A stretch of 64,000 nt of DNA, from contig CP136069.1 in NCBI GenBank assembly GCA_032622095.1, positions 199,611,239-199,675,238 of the forward strand, read 5' to 3'. A program made the translations under genes and the position numbers. The stretch is from Siphonodentalium dalli (Eukaryota > Mollusca > Scaphopoda > Gadilida > Siphonodentaliidae). Shown here one piece after another: positions 45,951 to 58,920 of this stretch (the first letter of the stretch is position 1; every line of letters begins with the position of its first letter). A model generated the notes under the pieces. The model worked only from the letters and a program-made list of their open reading frames with translations, had not been told where the DNA came from and did no database searches.

Positions 45951-46179
45951 AACGATTTAATACATGATCTGGCCCTTATTCCATTCATTAAAACCATTCT
46001 ATATATAATCATGATATACACCGGTCACTGTATAACAGGAAATATAGTGTCAGGTGTACCCAAAATGTATTATTGTCAGCAAACGTGACATTTTGAATTC
46101 CGGCTTGTCGTCTGTTTACATTCCGTACGACTTCGCTGAATCGATGTTTATATTATTAATTTAGTTTTAAGAAATATTT

Positions 46180-46400
46180 CATTAAAGGGGTACTGTACCC
46201 CAATTTAAATAAAATCCCGGTGACAATAACGATCTAATATCAATATTATATTTTAAAATAACTAATTTGAGTCGACGATGTCTACTGAAAACGTTCCGGT
46301 TAACAGGCTATCACAAAAGTAAAATTGAATTATTTAATATAAATTCATTTATGGCTGGAGTCATAAAATGGAGAATTATGCCAGTACGAGTTACCGTTCT
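46180..46400. mobile_element. Truncated relative of the 6852-7443 TTAA element
   Basis: TTAA AGGGGTACTGTAC is followed by 'cccggtgacaataacgatcta', 'ctaatttgagtcgacgatgt' and 'ggttaacaggctatc', matching the left half of the element at 6852. No mirrored right end was found downstream, so the copy is truncated or its right end has decayed. Confidence 0.7.
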
Positions 46401-47077
46401 TGAAATAGTATCTGTTGCGTGTTTTTTATCGACGGCCGTTCGCGAACATTATTGAGTTGCAAACATAACATATGTTACCTGCAAAAGAAAGGCCCGCTAT
46501 AACCGATTCGAAAAAAAGGAGAAAGAAACAAGAGTCATGAAGCGTCAAGTATTTTTATACGGAGTGAGATTGTTCGATGGAAGAGATTGGATGCATCAAT
46601 TGAAGCTGTGAACAATGAACTTCCGGTTCTTCCTGCGACCTGATTCTTCTCCGGTGAAGGTTGAAAACATGGGGCGTAGTTTGAAATCGTAATATTTTTG
46701 TTTCCAAGATCAATATTTTCTTCGCTAAATTAGGTTTATACGAAACTCATATAACACGAACACAATCTAACTTCTGGACGAGTTTTGTAAATTTCGCTAT
46801 AAAGTGGGGACTAGTTGTAGATCCTCTATATATGTGGTATGCATTGTCATGTTATGCAATAGGATTTCACAATTTGAATATGCAACTACTTGCAATCTCA
46901 ACCGAAATGACAGGGAAGCTATACATCATAATTTGTTCGAAAATGTCGGCAAGATCAAATTATCTCACATCAAAATGAGTATTTATCGTTTTCTTCATCA
47001 ATACAAATAAATCAATATAAATAAATCAACCAAACATTATAGCGAATGAGCTGAATATCTATTTGTGTTAGCCCTGT
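46401..47077. other. No recognised feature
   Basis: AT-rich; small frames at 46804-47010 without a domain. Confidence 0.4.
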
Positions 47078-48157
47078 AGATAGATATTTTATTACAATAC
47101 ACCAGTGCAGGCAGTTGCAAATTACATAAAGTACAAGTAAATTAAACATAATACATAATATATGTTCATATAACAGTAAACAAACCTATAACTACATCAT
47201 ACATACGATTCTTAAAGAAATATAAATTTCCCATAATTTTCATTTCCCCATATTTATAGTTGTTCTCCTTTGGAAGAATAACCGGATAATGTTGCACACG
47301 GAATTCATAATTACTTCGTCTTCATTTTTCATTATAAAAATGAATTTATCATCATCGTTCATGTTTGTAACGTGTATGTTATTAGTGTTAGCAAAATCAA
47401 ATAATTCTTCCCTGAGGTCAGTGTACGCACTGCATTCCATTGTGAAATGTTTTTCAGTTTCAACCTTTTTCCCATCACACATGAGACAAATTCTGTCTTT
47501 TAATAACGTCTTTGGTTGTGTGTGTCGGCCTTTTTCTATAGCTAATATATGATTGCTAACACGCAGTCGGGTGAACATTTCTCTTGCCGTTGGTGATCGG
47601 ACGTGTTTGAGGTATGGTTCTATTTCATATTTGTCTTTGAACGTTCTATATGTTCGTAGTTTATTAGCACCATTCTTTTTGTCGTCATCGAATATATCTT
47701 TTTTGAAATTATTTACATGTTCTGATTTTAGTCTCTCAATTATAAGTTTGTCGGTGAATCCTATCGTTTTATTAGACTGTGATATATTGATACCTCTTTT
47801 TGCAAGATGTGTGTCCCACGTTGGAAGATTACATAATAGAGATTCTGTGAACGAATCATGTATTATATTTCCCGGTTGTGCAAAACGAAGTTTATTTAGA
47901 TATTTGAACATATGATCATTGTTTATTTGTATGTTATCTATGAATCCCGTCCCCATTCTTGCACTGCAACACGAAGAAGAAGATAGTGCGATATTTTCCC
48001 CAACAGAAATACACCTCTGCCAGGACTTGCACTGTAACACGAAGAAGAAGATAGTGCGATATTTTCCCAACAGATATACACCTCTGACGGGTCTTGCACT
48101 ATAACACGAAGAAGAGTAAGTTGAGAAGATATGTATTCCAGTGACTTCGGTCACCAT
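47078..48157 (-). pseudogene. LINE ORF2 C-terminal fragment with zinc-binding motif
   Basis: The minus-strand open frame (47240-48157, 305 residues) ends with a region typical of LINE proteins: 'KLRTYRTFKDKYEIEPYLK', 'ARE MFTRLRVSNHILAIEKGR' and a zinc-binding motif C224-x2-C227-x9-H237-x4-C242 (CLMCDG ... HFTMEC). The RT catalytic domain is absent, so the fragment is 5' truncated. The first ~67 residues are not LINE: they read through a 67-68 bp minisatellite (47958-48115). An AATAAA-type signal lies at 47088-47093 and the 3' tail is an ATCT repeat near 47078-47085, as expected for a LINE 3' end. It is inactive by itself. The frame is otherwise uninterrupted, which suggests a fairly young insertion. 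Confidence 0.75.
47958..48115. repeat. 67-68 bp minisatellite
   Basis: Units open with CTTGCACTGCAACACGAAGA (47958), CTTGCACTGTAACACGAAGA (48026) and CTTGCACTATAACACGAAGA (48092, partial). Each full unit contains 'agatagtgcgatattttccc' and 'acacctctg'. It directly adjoins the 5' break of the LINE fragment. Confidence 0.8.
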
Positions 48158-48450
48158 TTTTCGAGGTTGTAAAATTTGAACGCGAAAATTTCATTAAATC
48201 AAATCTGTTCCATATCCGGCTAACAGTTATATCTTTGAAAAATATAGAAAGAACGAATGATGAAATTCCAGGCGTTCTATTCGTAAGACAAGGGCGCTAG
48301 CGGTCTGTTTCAATAATAATAAACTAATTATTTATTTTATATAACGGTAAACCACAAGCTTTTGTGCTCTAACATTGTTTACAAAGTGCATCGATGAAAT
48401 ATGTAATGTAAAATAAATTCACAACACGGAAAAGCATCTGTATGTGAGGG
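48116..48450. other. No recognised feature
   Basis: Short unique spacer between the minisatellite and the next TTAA element; nothing seen. Confidence 0.4.
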
Positions 48451-48870
48451 TTAACCCTTTCATGACGGGAGCTGCGCTGGTACAGCGTTAAAGACCCTGT
48501 GCCAATGCATTCTTTTATATATGCGTGGCGACCATAAAACATTCTTTAACACTTTTTATCATTTTATTTATCATTTTTTCTTACATTCTATAACAATTTT
48601 TGTCATTTTTTCTTATATTCTTCAACAATTTTACCATTTTTATCTTTTTTTCTGACATTCTTTATCAATATTTATCTTCTTTTTGTTTGAAATCATTTTT
48701 TCATACATTCTATAAAAATTGTTATCAGTTTTTCTTACATTCCTTAACAATTTTATCATTTTTTTTATTACATTCTTTATCAAATTTTATCATTTTCTTA
48801 CATTCTTTAACAATTTTTGTAATTTTTTTTGGTCATTATTTCTTATATTTCTTAAAAAATAATATAAAAT
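48451..48870. mobile_element. piggyBac-like end with AT-rich minisatellite
   Basis: TTAA CCCTTTCATGACGGGAGC starts a relative of the 43580-43970 MITE, sharing 'ccctgtgccaatgcattct' and 'tatatatgcg(t/a)ggcgacc'. From 48535 on it turns into about eight degenerate 35-45 bp units built on 'cattttttcttacattctttaacaattttt'. No mirrored right TTAA end was found. The phenylalanine-rich frame at 48600-48947 is a by-product of the minisatellite. Confidence 0.65.
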
Positions 48871-49246
48871 CGGGAAGAAATATGAAACAATACACTGAGA
48901 CGTACACGTATAGCCTGTATGAAACTGAATTAGTTACGATCACGTAGAAGAGGATATTAAAATATATGAGAAAGAAACAAAAACTCACTACCACTAGTCA
49001 AATGAACCGTATGTCGATGGAGATAATAAGATCACACGGAGTGACAGTGAAATTCTGCTGAAATCAACAACAAATAGAGAAAAGAATAAAATGAATAAAG
49101 AGTAAACAATTTGATCGATATGGACACTGGAATAAAATAGTGAGAAATACTCATAAATCAAGCAATACGAACTTTTTACTAAAATAAAAAAAAAAGCGTT
49201 AAGATTAGCTAAAAATAAAACCTTACCTATAAGATGAAAGAAGACA

Positions 49247-49400
49247 AAGAATCCGTAAACACGTTTTAGCATGAATGATTTAATACTCAATTGTAAAATA
49301 AAGTACTAAATTATAGTAAATTAGAATCCGTAAACACGTTTTAGCATGAATGATTTAATACTACGTAAGTAAAATAAAGTGCTAACTTATAGTACAAGCG
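49247..49400. repeat. Tandem duplication, ~76 bp
   Basis: AGAATCCGTAAACACGTTTT and 'agcatgaatgatttaatact' occur twice in a row, followed by 'aaaataaagt(a/g)ctaa(a/c)ttatagta'. The copies differ at a few bases. Confidence 0.8.
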
Positions 49401-51155
49401 AGAGAGATTTTCACAAAGGAACCAGAATTTCCAGTTGAACCCATTTCACAATTATAGTATATCGTGCGACCAATCGGCTGTGTATATGTCCGTCATGTAC
49501 AATTAGTTTCTGTAATTATTCGTGTTAGTGTCGGCAAACACGATCCCAATCGGGACCGTGTGCGCCTAACTTTGGAGCGATTTTTGTCGGATCCGATTTA
49601 ATCGGACCGATCAAACTGAGTTTGATGTGACTCAGGTCAAAATTCAATTCTAGCCATCTACAGAGCAGTCAACACACAGATCTATGTAACAGACATGTAA
49701 AGCTCAGTGAATTGGTGACTAACAAAGTGAGTCGTTTATCTTCTTGTTGAGTGAAGGAAAAGAAGAACATCTCCCAATCCCACTTGGTCTCGGCACACTG
49801 CAGAGTTCATGCAGTGACTGGTGAGAGGATATGCTTCTGGGCCAACTTTCCATCTGTGTGTATGAATTCTGTTTCCTGTGAGTGTGATGGACACATCAAG
49901 TTAAATATAATAATTATAATGCACGGTGATTAGTTTTAGCATTCTCACATATTAAATAATTCATGATTTTAACACTGTGTTCTCGATTTAAACCTTAAGC
50001 ATTAAGCGGGAGCTTGACCAGCATGGCTAGCATATATATTAACTAGTGGCTATTTGTGGAAGAATTATTAAATATAGCCCTGCGTACTTGCTATTGTCGA
50101 CTTGACACATTGGGATTGGAATAATATGTATGCTAAATATAATAATTCCAGGCCAACTTAGTTGAACTGTCACAACCTTCTTGTTATACATGTACATGAC
50201 TAATGAGGCAATCATATAAATGTTTAATCTAGTAGCATTTTCTCAGACCATGCCATGAATATCTATGTATCTATGCCCATCAAGAATGATATATTCGACC
50301 AGTACAAAGTTTTTGCTGTTGCGATAGGGAAGTAACTAGTACAGTTAATAAATTATGAAGTACCTTTCATTAATAATGTGTGTCATAGAATGTGAAGATC
50401 CAACTTTGAAATGGCAAGATTTAAATGACTTTGTGGTGGATTTTCCTTTGCGTCCCTCATACTAATGTCATTCCTCCTGGGCAATTATTAAAATGTTTAT
50501 ATACTATCAGATGCCTAACAATAGTGTCAGCATGTGCCGCATGATTAGTAATTTCAGATAAAATTATCAACGATCATTAAGTTTTTTCGCATAGAGACAT
50601 ATATAGAATTAAATTGAAATAGAATTAAATATAATTAAATTTCCATCAATATTGTTAATTTCAGTCTAAGTCTCCGCTATCACTATTATTGACCATCACA
50701 ATGCTTTAAAGACATCTGAGAGTACGATATAAGCTCACAAAAGTCATGAACAAGCATGCAGTCTCGAGCTGGGACCACCCTTAATATTTGTTTCTCATCA
50801 TCTACTTCACAGAAGTAGTAACCGTATAGGAAACACACCGAACATACCACTATTGCACAATGACATCAGTTTGTTTGATCTAAATTATTTAGCCCCAAAA
50901 CAATAGTCATTTGGCAAATTATCTCATTCCTTTTCGAAGTGCCTGTCATCTACTGAAGTTGGATCCTACCAGGGCCATAAATTATGTCTCATTGATTCAT
51001 TGTGTCCCATCCATGTAAATCGCTGAAAGTCAAGCATACATAAACCTCTATAAATAAATCAGATGTGGCTATGTGAAATATGCAATAAATCCCCGTTTTC
51101 ATAAAAATGTATTCAGTATTATATGTAAATTTATCCAATAAAGATATTTTTCCCT
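49401..51155. other. 1.75 kb without recognised gene
   Basis: AT-rich intergenic sequence. A small frame (49751-49933) has no domain. No repeat end or RNA gene was recognised. Confidence 0.4.
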
Positions 51156-51612
51156 TGAAGGTCCTCAATCCGAATCAATAGTCCCCATATCATCAGATTC
51201 CAACAACAAGAAGATTTTTTGAAATGCCGCTTCAGTTGACAGAATTAATTGCTCGGAAATAATGATAACTGCAGTCAATTATGGCATAAAATTGACAAAA
51301 ACCTGTAATTTATCAACTTTTTGCTCAACGAATATTGCTGGTTTGTCAAACATCTGACACACACCAAAAAAACCAGTTGATTTTAGAGTTATCCATCTCC
51401 ATCTGCAATTTGGTCAGAGAAAGTATTCTCGTCTGCTGTTTGCTGGGCCACGTAAAATTAAAATGATAGATTTTAAAAATCGGTATCTGATCACTCTGAG
51501 CTTTGATGTTGTGGGTTCCTCGACTTGAATCAAATATTTTTCACCTCCGAAGTCAAGGAAATAGTCATCTGCGAGGGTTAATTCGGATTGAGTACCTTTA
51601 AAATTGCAAAAA
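51156..51612. mobile_element. MITE with CTCAATCCGAAT ends
   Basis: The left end 'gaaggtcctcaatccgaatcaata' (51157 on) is mirrored by 'aattcggattgagtaccttt' (right end near 51610). About 455 bp with no coding capacity. Its right half shares 'ttatccatct', 'cactctgagctttgatg', 'gtgggttc' and 'atcaaatattttt' with 52285-52452, so a second decayed copy lies there. Confidence 0.65.
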
Positions 51613-52136
51613 TTAAATTAAATAATTTTGCCTTGAAAATTGGTTGCTTGGCCAGATTCAACCTTCACCTGATGATTGCATTTTGAAGAAATATTGTAAC
51701 ATGTGCTATATGGCTAATATCTCTTGACTGGCGCCATGGATATTGGTCTAGAAATTAGAGAAATGTTAGAGGCAATATCTCACTCTGACCCATGTCTAAC
51801 TGTGGCCCACATTCCCACATTCCTCTATATCTGGTGCTGCAACATATTCTCGTGCAAATAGGTTTATTTGTACTTAAATATTCACATATGTTTATATTTT
51901 TTTTATTTATTTAAATTTGTTTAAATACAAATTTAGAAAAACTAACGCCATTATACACTCTGCCAGGGCACCCTGAGTCACCACACCAAATTTCGTTGAA
52001 ATCTGAGCACCAATATTAACAAAGACATGTGGGTCTCAACTTTACTCCAGTCTTATATATGTATATATAAACAGTCCCATGAAACATGTATACATTTATT
52101 GATGGACGTGTCATGGGCTCTTCATACAGGATCAGG

Positions 52137-52231
52137 TTCATTATTCCGAAGGTTCCATATTCCGAAGGGTCGCTATTCCAAATGTTCTTATTAAGAAGGT
52201 TCGCTATTCTGAAGGTATGCTATTCTGGGCG
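52137..52231. repeat. 17-18 bp minisatellite (GGTTCGCTATTCCGAA)
   Basis: About five diverged units: GGTTCATTATTCCGAA, GGTTCCATATTCCGAA, GGGTCGCTATTCCAAA, then 'ggttcgctattctgaa' and 'ggtatgctattctggg'. A common word in marine invertebrate genomes. Confidence 0.7.
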
Positions 52232-52284
52232 TATTTAACCAGAAAAGATGGACAACTCTAATACCAAGTAGTTATTATTACCAC

Positions 52285-52452
52285 GATTTTACAGTTATCC
52301 ATCTTTATCTGGAAGACCGCCCGTTTGACCTCGTCCCGGCACGATTAGGCCCAGAAACAATAAAAATAGCAAACTGCAAAGATCGATATATAATTACTCT
52401 GAGCTTTGATGGGTGGGTTCGACACTAATCAAATATTTTTTCCCCACCGAAG
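52285..52452. repeat. Decayed partial copy of the 51156-51612 MITE
   Basis: It shares an ordered series of words with 51385-51560 in the same orientation (TTATCCATCT, ACTCTGAGCTTTGATG, GTGGGTTC, AATCAAATATTTTT). It ends a few bases before direct repeat DR1. Confidence 0.5.
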
Positions 52453-52458
52453 CCATGT

Positions 52459-52640
52459 ACATGTACAGTCGTATCAACTGTATATTGTCAACAGTCATAA
52501 CATACAGGGGGAAATATTTCGGCTATGTGTATGACACAGTAGCTATGTGATTACGTCATATATAATTAATCTGTGAAGGATGGTGTATAGCTGTCCGGAT
52601 CTGAATGAATTAAATGAAATTCAATATTTAAATTTCCCGC
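52459..52640. repeat. Direct repeat DR1 flanking the foldback element
   Basis: ACATGTACAGTCGTATCAAC through TTCAATATTTAAATTTCCCGC. The same 181-182 bp occurs at 58740-58920 in the same orientation with one substitution and one single-base deletion. The ends do not show the TG...CA form of LTRs. Confidence 0.85.
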
Positions 52641-52843
52641 TTGCCCACAAACAGTGTATATGAAAGTTGAAACTAAATGGGAGTGGCGGGTGGGAATTTT
52701 CGTTTGTCATTTCCGCCAAGTAAAGTTCAAGAAAGGTCGAGGTTACGTGATTATCTCCCTTAATCGGTCCGAGATTATAGGCTGTTTCAAACTTCCCTCA
52801 TCTGCAATTACACTGTTTGACTTGATGAGCCAAACGAACACAT
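52641..52843. other. Spacer between DR1 and the left foldback arm
   Basis: About 200 bp present only on the left side. An open frame (52654-52917) crosses into the arm and has no domain. Confidence 0.4.
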
Positions 52844-55800
52844 TAGTAGAGGCTCTTATGTACTCCCGTGTGCACTTTGTGAAGAAATATAGCGACTATG
52901 CCAATGACGTTGCTTGATATCTCAGGCACCAGAACACAAATGTTAGACACCTTGGGGTCGCGACTGGGTGGATTTATGACGTCATCAAGATGGCCGCCAT
53001 ACACAATTTCACAGTATGCACTTAGTCAGTTTGATTAATATCTACTTGTAAATTTATTATAGAAATTTGATTATCTCACCACTGACGTGAAACTAATACC
53101 CCATACTTCCATTTGACAGAAAAAGTGGCCACCAAAAACCAAGATGGCCGCCAAAATGGCGACCGAATTTCGGAAAATTGATGATTTTTCACACTTTCCT
53201 CTTGAATCATTAACCGATGTTTGAAATTTGTAACGAATAAAGACCTAAATTTGAATAAATTCTAGTATCCAACCATTTCTACAACATAATATGTCATATT
53301 TCGGATCTCATTCCTGCCAGCTATCTTTAAAATGTGAATTCAAAAATGTGCTATGAAAGTTAACCAAAATTCAATTATATGATTCTAGCCAAGAGTTGAA
53401 CAGAACATAACTGAATTTGATGAAGATAATGTAAAAATGTTTTAAATATATAAATTGCCATATAGTTACACTGAAAATACTGCATTTTCGTTTAAGATGG
53501 CGGCCAAGATGGCAGCCAAAATGGAGAAATCACCAAAATCTGTTCAATTTTTATTAATATCACTCATGTGTTGGGAAAAAGTAAATATATGTGAATATGT
53601 GCTACTTTTTCGCGCACATCCATGGACTTATGGAATGATTTGTAAATTTGGTGAACCATACAGCTGCTTATACTGAGAATTCAACAGAATTATACCACGA
53701 AAATTAAGTCAAATCATCTTCATGGCAGCCACACAAATTTGCAGAATGGGCACTGAGTGAGGAAGAAAATTTAACACAGAAAATGAAAACTATTTCTACG
53801 GCAATGATAAAATTGCACCAAGCTTCCTTTTGAAAGAACAAGATTGATAAAAAAAACAAAATGGCTGTCAAAATGGCGACCGAAATATAGAAATGTGTTG
53901 AATTGTTACACATGCCACTTACATCATTTTCGGTTATTTGTAAACTGTGGCGAGTAGGAATTGTCTTTGTTTTTATCAGTCATGACACCAAGTACTTTGG
54001 AAAACATATTATGCTGTAATTTGTGTCTAATTGTTGTCCATACTCCGAAAAATACAAATTAAATAATTCGCTATGTAATTTCACAAATAAACTTGCTTCT
54101 CGAGGTTCTAGATTAACATTGGACATAAATAGGCATAATAAAACAAACAAAAGTGTACACAGTTTTAAATATCGTTAGTGTCATTCAATTACACTCGACA
54201 TTGATCTATTTGACCCAAGATGGTCGCCAGAATGGCCGCCAAAACTCACAGTTATAAAATGTGACAAATGTTTATATTCTCAAACGGCATTTAGCAAAGG
54301 AGTTGGATATATTCGCCCAATCTAAATGAGATACTATCATGTTAAGGTATATTGTGACTATGTTTGACCAAACATAGTTTGTTTATAATCGAGAATATAT
54401 CAGAATGGACTCTTAGAAACTTAACATGAAATTGCCCAATATAATTTAAACGATCCTGCCCGTTTCCTGGGAAGGAAGTCAAACCAGATATGTGCTGACT
54501 ATCATTATAAGGGCATAACGAGTACCCGAACGCAAAAGAATCCCTGCAGTCATAATACAGGCAGAAATCCAACTTTATGGCTATATTATTTCGTTTGGGG
54601 CAGATCTGCTTTATTCGTTGTCTATTCTTGATGAATTGTTGACCACGTTGATTTCGCCCGGCCACAAAAATTTAGAAGATTCAGGAAAAATATCACACCT
54701 TGACTTCATCGAAGTCGAAGTTGCATTGCTATCATACTGCCACCGGGAAATATAATTGCTCAACTTAGAAATACACAGGCATTACATGTTAGTGCAAACA
54801 TTATTTCGTATCTAATTATGAAACCGTTGTGTCTAATAAGATACAATAAGGGGAGATTGCATTGTTCAGTTTCTTGTTTTTGGCATATCTGTGTTTCATC
54901 ACCCGAAATTCGTATGAATGGTTGAGACATTGTCACACTTCTCAAGACGTGAGTCAGCACATGTACCACTATTGTTACTTCGTCCAATAGATGGTCGCAT
55001 TGATGGTAGCCTAACTACAACCAACTCACCCCAGCAACTACAGTTGAATTACAAACTCATCTCGCAAGCTAACAGAGCTCACCACAACACTCTCCGACTG
55101 CATATCAGAGACTCCATACAGAATGTTTCTTTCGGTTGTGGAATGGAGAGTCCATAATACAGATTTAATAAATAAATGTCAAGACGGCCGCTGACCTCAT
55201 AGCAGATACATCGCATATTCACTTCGATGTAGTCTAACAGAACTGTGCACGTAACCGAGTTAATGCTTGTCAGTTTATTTTAGAATATGTCAAAACATCA
55301 GTATCGGGCAAAAATAGCCTAAGGTTTGTCATTCTCCATGTCGAGTCCAGCAAGTGACAATAACGGCTCCTCAACTTCTTCCTGGTTGTCAACGAAACAA
55401 TATCGTGAAATAAAAATGCCTATGCCTAGTGCCTGGATATTTAGTGATGAAATACCTCATCGAAACACCATAAGCTCGTCTTTGGTCCATGCCATATGAT
55501 GGTGAATCGAACTAATGAATACAGTGACGGGTCATCAAGATCATTGAATGGAACGTTTATTAAGATTTCTTGCAAAACATCCACATGGGGACATTCATTA
55601 GCATTATACATCAACTGTTAGTTCACAGAAAGTAAAGATCTTCGAATCACAGAAACCCCGCAATCTCGAACGAAATCCTTTAATTGTCCATCGAACAAAT
55701 GTAGTTTATAGAATTTGCTGGCAAACCGTACAACCATAATAGTCGGATCCACACGTAGGCCAATAACAAGCTTGGAATATAGATACTGCGCAAAAGTTGG

Positions 55801-58669
55801 AAGTAATAGATAACAATGTTATTCTTGAATTGAGAGAATATTGTGGATTGTTAGCTATTTGAAGAGTCCATAACTGAAATATACTTCAACTATTGCTCAG
55901 GAAGGTATAATATTACAACGTTTAACGACCTGAGTTTTCTGCAGACCTGATTTCATTGTAGTGGGATATCAAATGTTCCTGTATAAAACATCTGGAAAGA
56001 ATACTACAAACTTTCCACCCAATAATAATACATGTACCTCAACATGTCGGTGAGTTGAATTGCCTCTACAGCCAAGTCGAACTGTGCATTGGTGCGAAAA
56101 TTATTATCAATTTTATCTGGAACATTGCCGATAGCCGATACAATTACTGAAATGCAGGCATTTAAAGAAAATTTGGTTTGAATATGTTTCTTGTATGACA
56201 TTTTGATGAGACCGCATAACGCAAGCATGAAAGAACTTCGATAACACATGTGACAAATATGACATAAGTGCATAAGTTCTGCACAGGAAGATGGGGATCA
56301 TACACGGAACGAACTTGTAGTATATGCGATATCCAGAAAACTATCTCTGTGGAACTCAAATACACATGTATACCAATTGAACTCATTATATGAGGCTATC
56401 TTCCTATCCTAGCTCGATCAAAATCAGCCACGCTTTCGCAAATCTTGGGTCTGGAGTCAGTGAGTTGACATATGAGCTGTCCAGAGCTCCACAACAGTTT
56501 CTGTTTTTGGTACGAACCTGAACATAATTTATCTCTAGTCGCTATATATCGCATGTAATAAGCAGATGTCTGGTAGAAATCCGTCGATGCGATTCTTCTT
56601 CGCAGAAGACAGATAGAGCTCACATCTGAACGCTCTCGTCTGGTAGTCTGCGACAAAGCAAGTACTGTCATATAATCCCCTGATGCACACACAAATGAAC
56701 TAGATGTCATTCAAGGACGAGCAATTGTAAACATTTTCAGTTTCACAAAAGTATACCCTGTGTTTTCGTACATGTATATTAATAAGAACGAATCACACAA
56801 ATATTAGCTCCTATTCTTATATTTGGACTTAGTATACACTAATTATTAAGCTTGTTAACATGGAAGATGTTTGTATTGTCAACGCATTATATGCCGCTAC
56901 TGTTTTTGGGTACTGCATTGTGTGATGTCCATTCAATTAATTTCCGTGAGCAGCTGAATTTCGGTAGAATTGACTTAGTATGATGGCATTACATGAGCAA
57001 TACAGGAGTCAAGTGAAAAATTCTTAGCCAAACCCCATAAGGGGGGCGATATCAAGGGGAAGTAATTAAAGTATTGCTCAATACCGACAGCCTTATTTTT
57101 GAGGTAGGGATTTTTCTCCAGTCGAGTCACCCAAATCAAGACATTTCCGCTGTACATGTAATGATGGATGTAATCAGCATATATTCAGATTTGGATATTT
57201 TCAAATAGGTCAACATCAGATGAATTTATCTACTTTTCATGGTTTCTGTTTCCATTCTCATGAAATCTCGGATATAAGCAGCTACTGTTCGCAAAATATT
57301 CATATTGTATCAGATTGTATCCAGCATTCCTGGCACTTTTGTCAACAGGGGAACAAATGTGTTTACCAGTAGTCACTGAAACCCACATTAGGAGCGTTAT
57401 CAATGAAAACTAGCAAATTTGGATGATTTCTCCATTTTGGTAACCATCTGAGTCACCATCCTGAATTTAGATTCATATGTGGATAATAATATCTTAATCT
57501 AACATATCATGGTTGTCGAATGATTAGATAGTACAATTCATTCAAAATAAGGTTGCTAGAAGCCACCGATTTCAAACCGCTGTGAATAATTTAAGAGGCG
57601 AGTGTGAAAAATCATCAATTATTAGAATTTCGGTCGCCGTTTTGGGCGCCATCTTGGATTTTGAGGTCCAAATTGCACCGTCAAGAGGAAGTGTGATCCA
57701 ATGGTATTATTGGTCGCGAAACATAATCATTTCACTATCTAAAGTTTCCTCCCAGACTCAATGCCAACTCTGAAATTGTTCATGGTTGCCATTTTGATGA
57801 TTTCATCTCATTTTCGTTGTTTCATTCTCTCGAATTCTTGAGTATAAACAGCCATTGTTCACAAACTATTCATATTGTTTCATATCTCCATGTTATTACG
57901 CCAACACGGAGCAAATATATTCACCTATATTAACTAAATCGCACATTAGGAGTGATATCAAAGAAAATTTGACAAATTTTAGTGATTTATCAATTTTGGT
58001 CGCCATCTTGAATACAGATGCACTTTTTTGGTTGTAATTATATGGCAATCTATATGTTTAAACCTGTTGCAAATGTTTGTCATCAAAATCAGCTATTTTC
58101 TGGGTAACACTTGGCTTGAATTACAAAATCGATATTTGGTAAAATTTCATAGCATATTTATGAATTCACATTTTGACGACATTTTGTAGGAATAAGACCC
58201 AAACTATGACATATTATCATGTCCAAATGGTTAGGTGTTCAAATGTATTTAAAATTAAGTTGCTATTAGCCACAGATTTCAAACAACCGTGAATGTTTTA
58301 AGAGAAATGTGTGAAAATTCATCATTTTCCCGAACTTCGGTCGCCATTTTGGCGGCCATCTTTGTTAAATGTGGTCAATTTTTCTGTCAAAGTGAAGCCT
58401 GTTATCATAGTATCACAACAGTAGAGAAATATTATATTTCCTACCATAAATTCACTACTAGCTATTAATCAAACTGATTCAGTGCCTACTCTGAAATGTT
58501 GAATGGCGGCCATCTTGATGACGTCATAAAACCACCCAGTCGCGACCCCCAGGTGTCTAACATTTGTTTTCTGATGCCCCAAATATCAAGCAACATCATG
58601 AGCATAGTGGCTATATTTCTTCACAAAATGCACACGGGAGCCAAAAAATGGACATAAGAGCCTCTACTA
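52844..58669. mobile_element. 5.8 kb foldback element with ~1.4 kb arms
   Basis: TAGTAGAGGCTCTTATGT at 52844 is mirrored at 58652-58669. The arms stay collinear in reverse complement through 'cccgtgtgca(c/t)tttgtgaagaaatatag', 'gggtcgcgactgggtgg', 'atgacgtcatcaagatggccgcc' and 'gatggccgccaaaatggcgaccga', and inward to about 54260 on the left and 57190 on the right. They are much more diverged than DR1/DR2. Each arm contains repeated 'aagatggc(c/g)gccaaaatgg' boxes; on the left they recur about 720 bp apart (53140 and 53860, 53497 and 54220). The 2.9 kb centre (54260-57190) has only short frames without recognisable domains, so no transposase is claimed. Long arms with internal subrepeats are typical of foldback-type DNA elements. 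Confidence 0.75.
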
Positions 58670-58739
58670 CATATGAAGAATGACACATACATGCAGCGCA
58701 CATGAATGAAATTAGTTCAATTCAACATAGATAATATAT

Positions 58740-58920
58740 ACATGTACAGTCGTATCAACTGTATATTGTCAACAGTCATAACATACAGGGGGAATATTTC
58801 GGCTATGTGTATGACACAGTAGCTATGTGATTACGTCATATATAATTAATCTGTGAAGGATGGTGTATAGCTGTCCGGATCTGAATGAATTCAATGAAAT
58901 TCAATATTTAAATTTCCCGC
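58740..58920. repeat. Direct repeat DR2 flanking the foldback element
   Basis: Near-identical to DR1 (52459-52640). Beyond it the sequence is unique ('caagccgtaggccacc'). Confidence 0.85.

Noticed and set aside
48600-48947. 115-residue Phe-rich plus ORF
   Set aside because: Product of the T-rich 35-45 bp minisatellite; no start context or domain.
54342-56710. Small ORFs in the centre of the foldback element as a possible transposase
   Set aside because: None exceeds about 110 residues, no DDE, zinc-finger or other motif was recognised, and frames on opposite strands overlap.
52459-58920. LTR retrotransposon (two direct repeats 6.1 kb apart)
   Set aside because: The repeats lack TG...CA ends, there is no primer-binding site or gag-pol frame between them, and the interior is a large inverted repeat.
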